NCBI GenBank assembly: GCA_964493785.1
Contig: CAZBPM010000008.1
Span: forward strand, 62,001 to 126,000
DNA length: 64,000 nt
Direction: 5' to 3'
DNA from: Hyphomicrobium_A sp964493785
Lineage (GTDB): Bacteria > Pseudomonadota > Alphaproteobacteria > Rhizobiales > Hyphomicrobiaceae
The notes under the pieces were generated by a model that saw only the letters and a program-made list of their open reading frames with translations, was not told the origin of the DNA and did not search any database. Shown here piece by piece: positions 1-8,139 of this stretch (its first letter is position 1; each line of letters opens with the position of its first letter). The translations under genes were made by a program, and so were the position numbers.

Positions 1-210
1 GCCAAGAACGGCTTAGGATACCACACAACGAATTGGTGGCGGTTCGATGCGTTCGCAGAATACGAGTTCGATAAGCATTGGTCCATCGAGCTCTCGGGTC
101 TTAATCTGACGGACGAGCTCTATTACGATTCACTGTACCAGGCGGCAAATACGTTTGCGACCGTCGCGCCCGGCCGCGCGGGCTACGCGACGGTGAAGTG
201 GAAGTACTGA
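1..210 (+). CDS. TonB-dependent receptor, C-terminal fragment
   Basis: The reading frame is open from the window edge to a TGA at 208-210 and encodes the last 69 residues. They show an amphipathic beta-strand pattern, an LNLTDELYY segment typical of the final strands of TonB-dependent receptors, and an aromatic C-terminus (VKWKY) that fits recognition by the Bam machinery. The next genes, a PiuC-type dioxygenase and a SEL1 protein, commonly follow Fiu/PiuA catecholate siderophore receptors, so this is probably that type of outer-membrane iron transporter. The N-terminal plug lies outside the window, so the ligand cannot be inferred from the protein itself. Confidence 0.8.
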   Translation, partial: AKNGLGYHTTNWWRFDAFAEYEFDKHWSIELSGLNLTDELYYDSLYQAANTFATVAPGRAGYATVKWKY

Positions 211-230
211 CGCCCTGCCTCTAGAATGCC

Positions 231-270
231 GCCGGCCCCCGAATAAGCCCCGGGGACCGGCGTTTTCATT
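231..270 (+). terminator. Rho-independent terminator after the TonB receptor
   Basis: An 11-base stem (231-241 with 251-261, one C-A mismatch) has a nine-base loop and is followed by GTTTTCATTT. It lies between the receptor stop and piuC, so it may partly uncouple the two genes. Confidence 0.65.
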
Positions 271-285
271 TCCTTAGGTTCATCA

Positions 286-969
286 ATGCTCGTCACGATC
301 CCCGACGTTCTGAAGCCGGACGAACTGGCGCACATCCGCCGCGTGCTCGAGAGCACGAACTGGGTGGACGGGCGCGCCACCGCGGGTGACCAGGCGGCGA
401 AGGTGAAGAACAACCTGCAGGTACCGATCGACGCGCCAGAAGCCCAGGAGCTGGGGCAGATCATTCTGCGCGCGCTCGGGTCGAGTGAGAAGTTCATGTC
501 GGCCGCCCTTCCCTTGCGCGTGCTGCCGCCGATGTTCAATCGATACGATGTCGGCATGACGTTCGGCGCGCACGTCGACGGCTCGATCAGGGCCGTTCCG
601 GGCAGCGGCTCGCGAATGCGCACCGATGTCTCGTCGACGCTGTTCCTCACCCCGCCAGAGGATTACGACGGCGGCGAACTCGTCGTGCACGACACCTACG
701 GCACACACAGGGTCAAGCTGCCGGCGGGGCATCTCGTCGTCTATCCGGCGACCAGCATGCATTCTGTTACGCCCGTCACGCGCGGGAGCCGCTGGGCGTC
801 GTTCTTCTGGACGCAGTCGCTGGTCAAGGACGACTGGCGGCGGCACATGCTGTATGACCTCGATAATTCCATTATCAGCGTGCGATCGCGGCTGCCGGAT
901 GACGACCCCGCGGTCGTCGGGCTGACGGCGCATTATCACAACCTGATCCGTCATTGGTCGGAGACATGA
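286..969 (+). CDS. piuC: PKHD-type Fe(II)/2-oxoglutarate dioxygenase PiuC
   Basis: The 227-residue protein matches the PiuC/YbiX family in length and layout. The double-stranded beta-helix core carries the iron triad as an HVD motif in the middle of the protein and a later His in the segment SMHSVTPV, with a downstream Arg (TRGSR) suited to binding 2-oxoglutarate. Family members are cytoplasmic and are linked to catecholate siderophore receptors and iron starvation; their substrate is not well defined. It follows a TonB receptor and its stop codon overlaps the start of the SEL1 gene (ATGA), so these two are translationally coupled. Fur control is likely from the family, but I did not identify a Fur box. 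Confidence 0.92.
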   Translation: MLVTIPDVLKPDELAHIRRVLESTNWVDGRATAGDQAAKVKNNLQVPIDAPEAQELGQIILRALGSSEKFMSAALPLRVLPPMFNRYDVGMTFGAHVDGSIRAVPGSGSRMRTDVSSTLFLTPPEDYDGGELVVHDTYGTHRVKLPAGHLVVYPATSMHSVTPVTRGSRWASFFWTQSLVKDDWRRHMLYDLDNSIISVRSRLPDDDPAVVGLTAHYHNLIRHWSET

Positions 970-1748
970 GCTGGATCGAGTTCCACTCGCCTGTCGGGGC
1001 TCCGGGGAAATACGACCTGCTCTATGTCAGCGTGGTCGATGACGACACCGTCCGGCCGGAGCTGGACATGCCGGCGGCAATCGCTGAGACGGAAACGCTC
1101 GCGGCAAAGGGCTCGCCGATCGCGCAGTTCCTCCTGGGGCACATGCTTCTTTCAGGCCAGGGGATGGCGCGCGATGCCGAGGCGGCCTATCGATGGTTTG
1201 CGGCATCCGCTCAAGCAGGGCGGGCCGATGCGATCAATATGGTCGGGCGATGCCACGAATGCGGATGGGGCGTCGCCGTCGACAGGGCGGAAGCCGCACG
1301 CTGGTACGCACTGGGCGTCGCAAAGGGTGACGGATGGTCGATGTACAATCTCGGCACCCTGACGATGGCCGGCGAAGGCGCCGAACGCGACGAGCGGAGT
1401 GCCCTGGCGCTTTTCGTCCGCGCGGCACGCCGCGGAAACGTCAAGGCGATGACAATGCTTGGGCAGTGCCGCGAGGACGGCGTGGCGACGCGGTGCAAGC
1501 TGGGGTCTGCCGGTCGGTGGTATCGCCGCGCCGCAGAGCGCGGCTGCTTCCGGGCACAGTATAATCTCGCGCGCTTCCTTGCTCGGGCCGGCCAGTACGA
1601 CGACGCCGCTCAATGGCTGAGATCCAGCTTCGCTGCTGCCCCGCCGGAATTCTGTCGCGACGGCGGCCGTGAGGTCGTCTCCCATCCTCATCCGGCACTG
1701 CAGAGCGCCGGGCGCGAAGCGCTCGCCCGCGCTGGCGAAATATCTTAG
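966..1748 (+). CDS. SEL1-repeat (TPR-like) protein of the piu locus
   Basis: About 260 residues with at least four SEL1-type repeats of about 36 residues (AxxxYxxG and AxxWYxxAA patterns, roughly residues 45-200). The ATG at 966 overlaps the piuC stop codon and is preferred over an upstream in-frame TTG at 954. SEL1 proteins are helical scaffolds for protein contacts. A SEL1 gene beside piuC and a TonB receptor is a recurrent arrangement, so it probably has an accessory role in siderophore uptake or handling. No signal peptide is evident, so it is probably cytoplasmic. Its exact function is unknown. Confidence 0.85.
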   Translation: MSWIEFHSPVGAPGKYDLLYVSVVDDDTVRPELDMPAAIAETETLAAKGSPIAQFLLGHMLLSGQGMARDAEAAYRWFAASAQAGRADAINMVGRCHECGWGVAVDRAEAARWYALGVAKGDGWSMYNLGTLTMAGEGAERDERSALALFVRAARRGNVKAMTMLGQCREDGVATRCKLGSAGRWYRRAAERGCFRAQYNLARFLARAGQYDDAAQWLRSSFAAAPPEFCRDGGREVVSHPHPALQSAGREALARAGEIS

Positions 1749-1878
1749 AGCCCGCGAGTCTTCGCCGGCCTTCGATGACGCCGCTTGCGCGCGAGCGGTC
1801 AACGGGCGCCCATAGGCGGTCAAGTCGGGCGGCGGATAGGGCGATACTCTGACGGGATTGCCTATTGGAGGGATCACT

Positions 1879-2946
1879 GTGAGCGGGACCCAAGCGCAGG
1901 GGGAGACGACTCAGAAGGCGCTCGACGCGCTGGCGAGGCGCGCCGCGCGGCGTTATCCGCTCCCCGACGGCGTAGAGCCCACCCTGATCAACATCTCGGA
2001 GAACGTCACTTACCGGCTGGATGATGCTGCCGGCGGGAGCCGGTGGGCTCTGCGCGTGCACCGCGACGGTTATCATTCGCGCACGGCCATTGCTTCTGAA
2101 CTCGCCTGGCTTCGCTCGCTGAGCGAGACGGGAGCGGCCAACGTGCCGATGCCGCTGCGCGGCAATGACGGCGAGTTCATCCAGACGCTGGCAGGGGACG
2201 GCCTGGACCGGCCGCGCAACGTCGCGCTGTTCGCGTGGGAAAAGGGACGGGAGCCGGCACCCGACGACATCACGGGTTACGAAAGCCTCGGCGAAACGGC
2301 GGCCCGCATGCATGCCCACGTAAAAACATGGGTTCGGCCGCCCTGGTTCGAGCGGCATACCTGGGACTTCGACACGACGCTGGGAGACGCTCCCCACTGG
2401 GGACGATGGCGCGACGGCGTCGGCATGACGCCGGACATCGCGGCGGCAATCGGCGAAGCGGTGGATGTCATCCAGCAGAGGCTGGCCCGGCTAGGCAAGG
2501 GGCCGGATGTGTTCAACCTGGTGCACGGCGACATGCGGCTCGCCAACCTGCTGCTCGACGGCGGGACGGTCAAGGTGATCGACTTCGACGACTGCGGCTT
2601 CTCCTGGTTCCTCTACGATTGCGCGACCACGGTCTCCTTCTTTGAGGAAAAGCCCGAGGTGCCCGAGCTGATCAATGCCTGGGTGCGCGGGTATCGGCGG
2701 ATCGGCGCGCTCGATCCCGCTGGGGTAGCCGAGATCGAAAGCTTCGTCATGCTGAGGCGCATCCTGCTGGTCGCGTGGATCGGCTCCCATTCGGATACGG
2801 ATCTCGCGCGCTCGATGGGCGTCGCCTATACGCAGGGGACCGTGCCGCTGTGCGAACGCTATTTGTCGCGCTTCGGCAAAGCGAGCCAGCCGGCGAGAGC
2901 GTCGTCGCAGGCGACGAAAGGCTTCTGGAAGCGCCTGTTCGGCTGA
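1879..2946 (+). CDS. APH/choline-kinase-fold small-molecule kinase
   Basis: A 355-residue phosphotransferase with the Brenner motif HGDMRLAN (His216, Asp218, Asn223) and a metal-binding IDFDD (Asp235). These are the catalytic and Mg2+ residues of aminoglycoside, homoserine and hydroxylysine-type kinases. The GTG at 1879 is chosen because GGAGGG lies six bases upstream; an in-frame TTG at 1858 has no such site. Nearby are an aminotransferase-fold enzyme that resembles phospho-lyases and an aldehyde dehydrogenase. A role in phosphorylating a hydroxylated amine or amino acid is therefore attractive but unproven. An antibiotic-resistance role is less likely because nothing in the context supports it. 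Confidence 0.8.
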   Translation: MSGTQAQGETTQKALDALARRAARRYPLPDGVEPTLINISENVTYRLDDAAGGSRWALRVHRDGYHSRTAIASELAWLRSLSETGAANVPMPLRGNDGEFIQTLAGDGLDRPRNVALFAWEKGREPAPDDITGYESLGETAARMHAHVKTWVRPPWFERHTWDFDTTLGDAPHWGRWRDGVGMTPDIAAAIGEAVDVIQQRLARLGKGPDVFNLVHGDMRLANLLLDGGTVKVIDFDDCGFSWFLYDCATTVSFFEEKPEVPELINAWVRGYRRIGALDPAGVAEIESFVMLRRILLVAWIGSHSDTDLARSMGVAYTQGTVPLCERYLSRFGKASQPARASSQATKGFWKRLFG

Positions 2947-3062
2947 GCATTGCCCTCGGAATGAGCAGCACGCCTGCGTTTCGCTCAGGCTCAAATCTTG
3001 ACCGTCGACCTTCATCTGCTAGCCTCGACAGCGCTCACTCCTCGCCGAATTAGTCGGGGCTC

Positions 3063-4148
3063 ATGGACACAAACGCTGCCGACGTCGCCATCAAAGGCTG
3101 CTCGCACGGGCGGGCGCGCGAGACCATGCCCGGGGTACTGGCCTCGTCGGCGACCGGTATTGTCTCGAGGATCGAGCGCCTCAACGGCGATGTCGATCGG
3201 ATCTTCGGCTACGCGGGGATTTCGCCGGCGATGGCGGGCTCGCCGACGCTGGTTCTCGATCTCGACGGGTTCTGCCGCCTGTTCGAGGAAAGCGCGCGGC
3301 AAACGCATCACGATAACTTTGGGCTCTGGTTCGGCATCGATTTCGATCCGCGCGATCTGGGCATGTGGGGCTATGCCGCCATCTCGGCGCCGACGCTGGG
3401 AGCCGCGTTACAGACGCTCGTTGAGCTCTTCCCCCTGCACCAGCAGTCGTCTGTGCTGCAGCTCGTGCCCGTCAGCCGCGAACACCTGCGCCTCGAATAT
3501 CGCATCGAGAAGGGCGAAATCTGTGACCGGCGCCAGGACGCCGAACTCACCATCGCGCAGATGACCAATCTGATCCGCGGATGTCTCGGGCGCGCTTGGG
3601 CGCCGGAGGAAGTTCATTTCGAACACCCGAAGCCCGAGGGCTGGCGCGAGCATGAGCGCGCCTTCGGCGCACCGGTGTTCTTCTCGCAGCCGACGAATGC
3701 GCTTTTGCTGAAGGCCTCGGCCTTGTCAGCGTCGATGCCGGCGAGCGATGCGCGACTGATGAGCGCTATGCGCGATTGTCTTCAGCGCCTGTCGGAGCGG
3801 AAGGACCTGCGCACGAGCGTCGTCGATCGGGTCCGGGCGGCGGTACGCGCTCGACTGCCCGAGGGCACGCCGCTGATCGAAGCCATCGCGGCCGAGTTGC
3901 GGCTACCCGTCGGCGCCATTCAGCGCGAGCTTGGATATGACGGCATCTCGTTCGGTGCGCTTATCGAGGCGACGCGGCGCGATCTCGCAATCTCGTATCT
4001 GCGGCAGCGCCAGCTCTCTCTTTCCGAGATCGCGCTGTTGCTGGGCTATTCGGAACTATCGGCATTCAGCCGGGCCGTGCGGCGCTGGACAGGGGCGCCA
4101 CCGCGGGCCCTGCGCGGCAGTCTGCTGGAAGAGCGGCGCGGCAACTAG
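3063..4148 (+). CDS. AraC-family regulator, OruR/ArgR-like architecture
   Basis: The 361-residue protein has an N-terminal arabinose_bd-type sensing domain (about residues 25-220) and a C-terminal AraC double helix-turn-helix (about 265-350). The last helix region contains the family pattern LSLSEIALLLGYSELSAFSRA. Relatives with this layout control amino-acid or alcohol catabolism. It stands between the kinase and a convergent SDR gene, close to the divergent promoter of the aminotransferase-aldehyde dehydrogenase operon. That promoter carries direct repeats spaced 21 bases apart, which would fit an AraC dimer, so this is the likely local activator. Confidence 0.88.
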   Translation: MDTNAADVAIKGCSHGRARETMPGVLASSATGIVSRIERLNGDVDRIFGYAGISPAMAGSPTLVLDLDGFCRLFEESARQTHHDNFGLWFGIDFDPRDLGMWGYAAISAPTLGAALQTLVELFPLHQQSSVLQLVPVSREHLRLEYRIEKGEICDRRQDAELTIAQMTNLIRGCLGRAWAPEEVHFEHPKPEGWREHERAFGAPVFFSQPTNALLLKASALSASMPASDARLMSAMRDCLQRLSERKDLRTSVVDRVRAAVRARLPEGTPLIEAIAAELRLPVGAIQRELGYDGISFGALIEATRRDLAISYLRQRQLSLSEIALLLGYSELSAFSRAVRRWTGAPPRALRGSLLEERRGN

Positions 4149-4161
4149 ATAGCTCGATCAG

Positions 4162-4935
4162 CTATTTCAGTGCGTCGAGGCTTTCTGGGAGGATCTGCCC
4201 GCCATCGACAATGATGGTCTGGCCAGTGATGTAGGCGGCCTCCTTCGATGCAAGAAAGAGCGCCGCATAGCCGATGTCCTCGACGGTCCCCAGCTTCTTC
4301 AGCGGGATCGATGCCGCCATCGACTGCTCGTAGTCGGGACCAAGCGCGGCGAGACCTTCAGTCAGTATGTTCCCCGGCAGCACCGCGTTGACGGTGATGG
4401 CGTATTTCGCCAGCTCGATGCAGGCCGTGCGCATGAAGCCGAGCTGTCCCGCCTTGCTGGCACCGTAGTGCGTCCAGCCGGGAAAGCCGGTGACGGGGCC
4501 GGTGATCGAAGAGGTGATCACCACCCTGCCCTGATCCGATTTCTTGAGAAACGGTAGTGACGCTTTCAGCGACAGGAACGTGCCCTTCAGGTTCGCATCG
4601 AGGACGGTATCCCAGTCCTCGGGCGACAGCTCCTCGATGCGGCCCTGGGGGAAGATTCCGGCATTGGCGCATAGAACGTCGATGCCGCCGAAGGCCGTTG
4701 CTGCGGCCTCGGCCATCATCTGCATGTCGTCCATCTTGGTCACGTCGGCGGCAAACCCCTTTGCGGTTCCGCCGGCCTTGACCAGCTCTTCCGCGCAGGC
4801 TTCCGCCTCGGCGATGCTGCGCGAGACGACGAGGACTTTCGAACCGTTACGGGCGAAGACGCGGGCGATGCCTTTACCGATGCCCTTGCTGCCACCCGTC
4901 ACGATGACGGACCGTCCGGCGATAGATGTCAGCAT
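4162..4935 (-). CDS. Short-chain dehydrogenase/reductase (FabG-like)
   Basis: A 257-residue classical SDR. It has the Rossmann motif TGGSKGIG near the N-terminus, NAG around residue 90, catalytic Ser (TSSITGP) and the YGASK pair, and a C-terminal GQTIIVDGG. Such enzymes oxidise or reduce alcohols and ketones with NAD(P)H. It converges on the AraC gene and diverges from the aminotransferase operon. A dehydrogenase step in the same catabolic pathway is more likely than housekeeping fatty-acid synthesis, because no fab genes are near. Substrate is unknown. Confidence 0.88.
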   Translation of the reverse strand: MLTSIAGRSVIVTGGSKGIGKGIARVFARNGSKVLVVSRSIAEAEACAEELVKAGGTAKGFAADVTKMDDMQMMAEAAATAFGGIDVLCANAGIFPQGRIEELSPEDWDTVLDANLKGTFLSLKASLPFLKKSDQGRVVITSSITGPVTGFPGWTHYGASKAGQLGFMRTACIELAKYAITVNAVLPGNILTEGLAALGPDYEQSMAASIPLKKLGTVEDIGYAALFLASKEAAYITGQTIIVDGGQILPESLDALK

Positions 4936-4982
4936 TCCGCTCTCCCGTTCGTCCCGTGTCGTACTTGGCCGAGCATGGCCGT

Positions 4983-5057
4983 ATCGACCTCACCGCTCAA
5001 GGCTACACGGCAGGACGGCCGTGAGTTTGACCTTGCGCGAAGAGAATTTGACCTGCC
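4983..5057. promoter_or_regulatory. Direct repeats, candidate AraC operator
   Basis: Two copies of TTTGACCT, at 5026-5033 and 5047-5054, are exactly 21 bases apart; a weaker copy, ATCGACCT, lies at 4983-4990. Same-strand repeats two helical turns apart are the usual AraC-family arrangement. The site lies in the 343-base gap between the SDR and the aminotransferase, so it could serve both. The rest of that gap holds only a small ATCGGATCCGAT palindrome near 5194-5205. Confidence 0.45.
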
Positions 5058-5278
5058 CGTCAGATTAGATGCGTTACGCGCGTTTCGCCAACCGGCGCCC
5101 ACATCGGCCAATCGAGCGGGCGCGATAGTTAGGCCGATCGAAACTCTGTGTTCCGGCTAATTCGGCCACGTGGGGCTTGCCGCGCGGCGTATGATCGGAT
5201 CCGATTGAACAGCGGATGGAATTGCGGTCAAGTCTCGCGGCTTTGAGTGGCGTAAGCTGCCGCTCCAGGAGGTGTCAC

Positions 5279-6622
5279 GTGGCCAAGACACAGAAGATCC
5301 TCGAGCTCAATGCCTTCGACCCGGAGTCGGCTGAGGGCATCGAGCCGGCGACGGAGCGGCTGATTGCGCGGCGGCAGAGGACGTTCGGTGCGACGTCGAT
5401 GCTGTTCTATAGGCGCCCGCTGCACATCGTGCGGGCGGAAGGTGTCTGGCTCATAGCGGCCGACGGAACACGCTATCTCGACGCCTATAACAATGTCCCA
5501 TCCATCGGACACTGCCATCCAGCGGTGGTCGAGGCGGTGACGCGCCAGATGGGCATCCTCAACACGCACTCGCGCTATCTCTACGACAACGTCTACGACT
5601 ACGCCGAGCGGCTGCTCGCAACCATGCCGGGTGAAGTTTCGAATGTCGTCTTCACGTGCACGGGCAGTGAGAGCGTAGACCTCGCGCTCAGGATCGCGCG
5701 GACGCTGACGGGCGGTGACGGTATTATCGTGACCCAGAACGCCTATCACGGGAACACGTCCGCGGTGACGGACATCTCGCCATCGTCGGCCAGCTCGGAG
5801 CCGCGCAACTCCAACGTCTTTCTCGTGCCCGCGCCCGACACCTATCGAAGCGAGGCGGCCGACATCGGCACCGGCTTTGCCGCGAGTGTCCAGACCACCA
5901 TCGGCGACATGCAGGCGCGCGGGATCAAACTCGCGGCGTTGGTCGCCGACAGCATCTTTTCAAGCGACGGGGTGTTTCCCGGACCGCCAGGCTTCCTTGC
6001 GGCGACGGCGGAGGTCGTGCGCGAAGCCGGCGGACTTTACATCGCCGACGAGGTGCAACCGGGCTTCGCGCGAACCGGCGAGGCGATGTGGGGCTTTGCA
6101 CGGCACGGAATCGTCCCGGACATCGTCGCGCTCGGCAAACCCATGGGCAACGGCTACCCGATGGGTGGCGTTGCGTTGAAGCCGGATCTGCTGGCCGAGT
6201 TCGGAGCACATAACGGCTATTTCAATACGTTCGGCGGCAGCCCCGTGGCGGCGGCGGCAGGCATGGCCGTGCTAGAGACCATTGCTTCCGAGGGCCTGCA
6301 AGAAAATGCGTTCGACACCGGCGCCTATCTTCTCGAGGGACTTAAGTCTGCAGCGCACGCTCGTGCCAGCGTTGGAGATGTGCGCGGATGCGGGCTCTAT
6401 CTCGGCGTGGAGTTCGTGCACGCGGGTTCCGGCAAGGAGCCGGATAGCCGCGCGGCGGAGCGCGTCGTCAACGCGATGCGCGAGAGGGGCGTGCTGATCG
6501 GTACCGCGGGTCTCGCCGGCAACGTGTTGAAGATCCGGCCGCCGTTGCCGTTCGCACGCGCGCACGCAGACATTCTGGTCGGCGCATTTTCGGAAGCCCT
6601 TGCAGAAACGGGATTGGAATAG
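5279..6622 (+). CDS. Class III aminotransferase-fold PLP enzyme, phospho-lyase-like
   Basis: A 447-residue fold-type I PLP enzyme with the Schiff-base lysine in ALGKPMGNG (Lys287) and a TGSES phosphate-binding loop. The N-terminal stretch around NNVPSIGHCHP, the LNTHSRYLYDN segment and the ending NVLKIRPP recall the AGXT2L branch (ethanolamine-phosphate and 5-phosphohydroxylysine phospho-lyases) more than ordinary omega-transaminases; this is from memory of those families. GTG at 5279 has AGGAGG six bases upstream. Its stop is six bases before the aldehyde dehydrogenase ATG, so the two form an operon. If it is a phospho-lyase, it would release ammonia, phosphate and an aldehyde for the next enzyme. 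A plain transaminase remains possible. Confidence 0.85.
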   Translation: MAKTQKILELNAFDPESAEGIEPATERLIARRQRTFGATSMLFYRRPLHIVRAEGVWLIAADGTRYLDAYNNVPSIGHCHPAVVEAVTRQMGILNTHSRYLYDNVYDYAERLLATMPGEVSNVVFTCTGSESVDLALRIARTLTGGDGIIVTQNAYHGNTSAVTDISPSSASSEPRNSNVFLVPAPDTYRSEAADIGTGFAASVQTTIGDMQARGIKLAALVADSIFSSDGVFPGPPGFLAATAEVVREAGGLYIADEVQPGFARTGEAMWGFARHGIVPDIVALGKPMGNGYPMGGVALKPDLLAEFGAHNGYFNTFGGSPVAAAAGMAVLETIASEGLQENAFDTGAYLLEGLKSAAHARASVGDVRGCGLYLGVEFVHAGSGKEPDSRAAERVVNAMRERGVLIGTAGLAGNVLKIRPPLPFARAHADILVGAFSEALAETGLE

Positions 6623-6628
6623 GCGGGC

Positions 6629-8098
6629 ATGGAGCCGAAGCACTTCATCGACAACGCGTGGGTGGCGCCGGCCGGCGGCGGCACGCTGGATGTGATCAAT
6701 CCGGCCAACGAGCAGGTGTTCGCAAGGATCGCGGCGGGAACAGCGGCCGACGTCGACAAGGCGGTGGCTGCTGCCACGGCTGCGGGGCGGGGCGCATGGT
6801 CGCGCACGACGGGCCGTGAGCGGGCGGTCATTCTTCGTTCAATCGCCGCGGCGATCGAAGCCGAGAAGCAGACGCTGGCCGAAATCGAAGTGCGCGACAA
6901 CGGCAAGCCGCTGCCAGAGGCATTGGGCGATATCGCTGACGCGGCATACTGCTTCAATCTCTACGCCACCTATGCCGAGGAGTTGGACGAAAACCAGGGA
7001 ACGCCGATCGACGTGCCGGATGCGCGCTTCCGCACGACGATCAAGTACATGCCCGTGGGCGTGTCCGGGCTCATCGTGCCGTGGAACTATCCGTTGCTGA
7101 TGGCGTCGTGGAAGGTTGCGCCAGCCATCGCGGCCGGCTGCACCCTGGTGCTGAAGCCGTCGGAGTTCACCTCGCTCACGGCGCTGGAGCTAGGTCGCAT
7201 CTGCCAGTCTGCGGGCGTTCCGGCAGGCGTGGTCAACATCGTCACGGGGCTTGGATCGGAAGCAGGTGCGGCGCTTACCGCGCATCCCGATGTGCGCAAG
7301 CTGGCGTTCACGGGTTCGGTGCCGACCGGGATCGCCGTCGCGGCGGCGGCTGCACGCGACGTCAAGAGCGTCAGTCTTGAGCTGGGCGGCAAGTCGCCGA
7401 TCGTTGTATTCGACGACGCCGATATCGAGCAGACCGTCGAGTGGGTGATGTTCGGTATCTTCTGGAACCAGGGTCAGGTGTGCAGCGCCACTTCGCGCCT
7501 CATCGTACAATCAGGAATCGCACCCAGGCTAATCGAACGCCTCGCCGAGGAGGCGAAGAAGATCAAAATCGGCGACGGTATGGGCGAAGGCGTGCTGCTC
7601 GGTCCGCTGGTGAGCCGGACGCAGTACGACAAGGTGCTGGGATACCTCGATGTCGGCAAGCGCGAGGCTCGCATCGTATGTGGCGGCGGCAGACCGCCAG
7701 GCTTCAATTCCGGCTATTTCGTCGAGCCGACAATCTTCGCCGACGTTCCGCCGAACGCGCGCATCTGGAACGAGGAGATTTTCGGTCCGGTGCTGTGCGT
7801 TGCTACGTTCGGCACCGAGGACGAAGCGGTGACGCTGGCGAACAATAGCGAGTTCGGGCTCGCCGCTGCCGTCATGACCGCCGATCAGGAGCGTGCAGAA
7901 CGCGTCGCTGATCGCTTCGAAGCCGGTGTCGTCTGGATCAACTGCTCGCAGCCGAACTTTCTCGAACCGCCATGGGGCGGCATGAAGAAGAGCGGCGTCG
8001 GACGCGAACTCGGCACGTGGGGGCTCAAGAACTTCCTGGAGATCAAACAGATCACCGACTATCGGTCGAAGGAGCCGTGGGGCTGGTATCTCAAGTGA
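6629..8098 (+). CDS. Aldehyde dehydrogenase, amino-/betaine-aldehyde type
   Basis: A full-length 489-residue ALDH. The catalytic Cys285 lies in GQVCSATSR and the general base Glu251 in LELGGKSP. The conserved PWNYPLLMASWK and FTGSVPTG segments are present. Sequence character is closest to aminoaldehyde/betaine-aldehyde dehydrogenases. It would oxidise an aldehyde to an acid with NAD(P)+ in the cytoplasm. It is co-transcribed with the upstream PLP enzyme, which could supply its aldehyde. Choline genes (betA, betI) are absent here, so glycine betaine synthesis is less likely than amino-alcohol catabolism. Confidence 0.92.
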   Translation: MEPKHFIDNAWVAPAGGGTLDVINPANEQVFARIAAGTAADVDKAVAAATAAGRGAWSRTTGRERAVILRSIAAAIEAEKQTLAEIEVRDNGKPLPEALGDIADAAYCFNLYATYAEELDENQGTPIDVPDARFRTTIKYMPVGVSGLIVPWNYPLLMASWKVAPAIAAGCTLVLKPSEFTSLTALELGRICQSAGVPAGVVNIVTGLGSEAGAALTAHPDVRKLAFTGSVPTGIAVAAAAARDVKSVSLELGGKSPIVVFDDADIEQTVEWVMFGIFWNQGQVCSATSRLIVQSGIAPRLIERLAEEAKKIKIGDGMGEGVLLGPLVSRTQYDKVLGYLDVGKREARIVCGGGRPPGFNSGYFVEPTIFADVPPNARIWNEEIFGPVLCVATFGTEDEAVTLANNSEFGLAAAVMTADQERAERVADRFEAGVVWINCSQPNFLEPPWGGMKKSGVGRELGTWGLKNFLEIKQITDYRSKEPWGWYLK

Positions 8099-8139
8099 AG
8101 GATGGCGGAGGGCACTTCCTAGGCGGCGATCGCGCCCCG

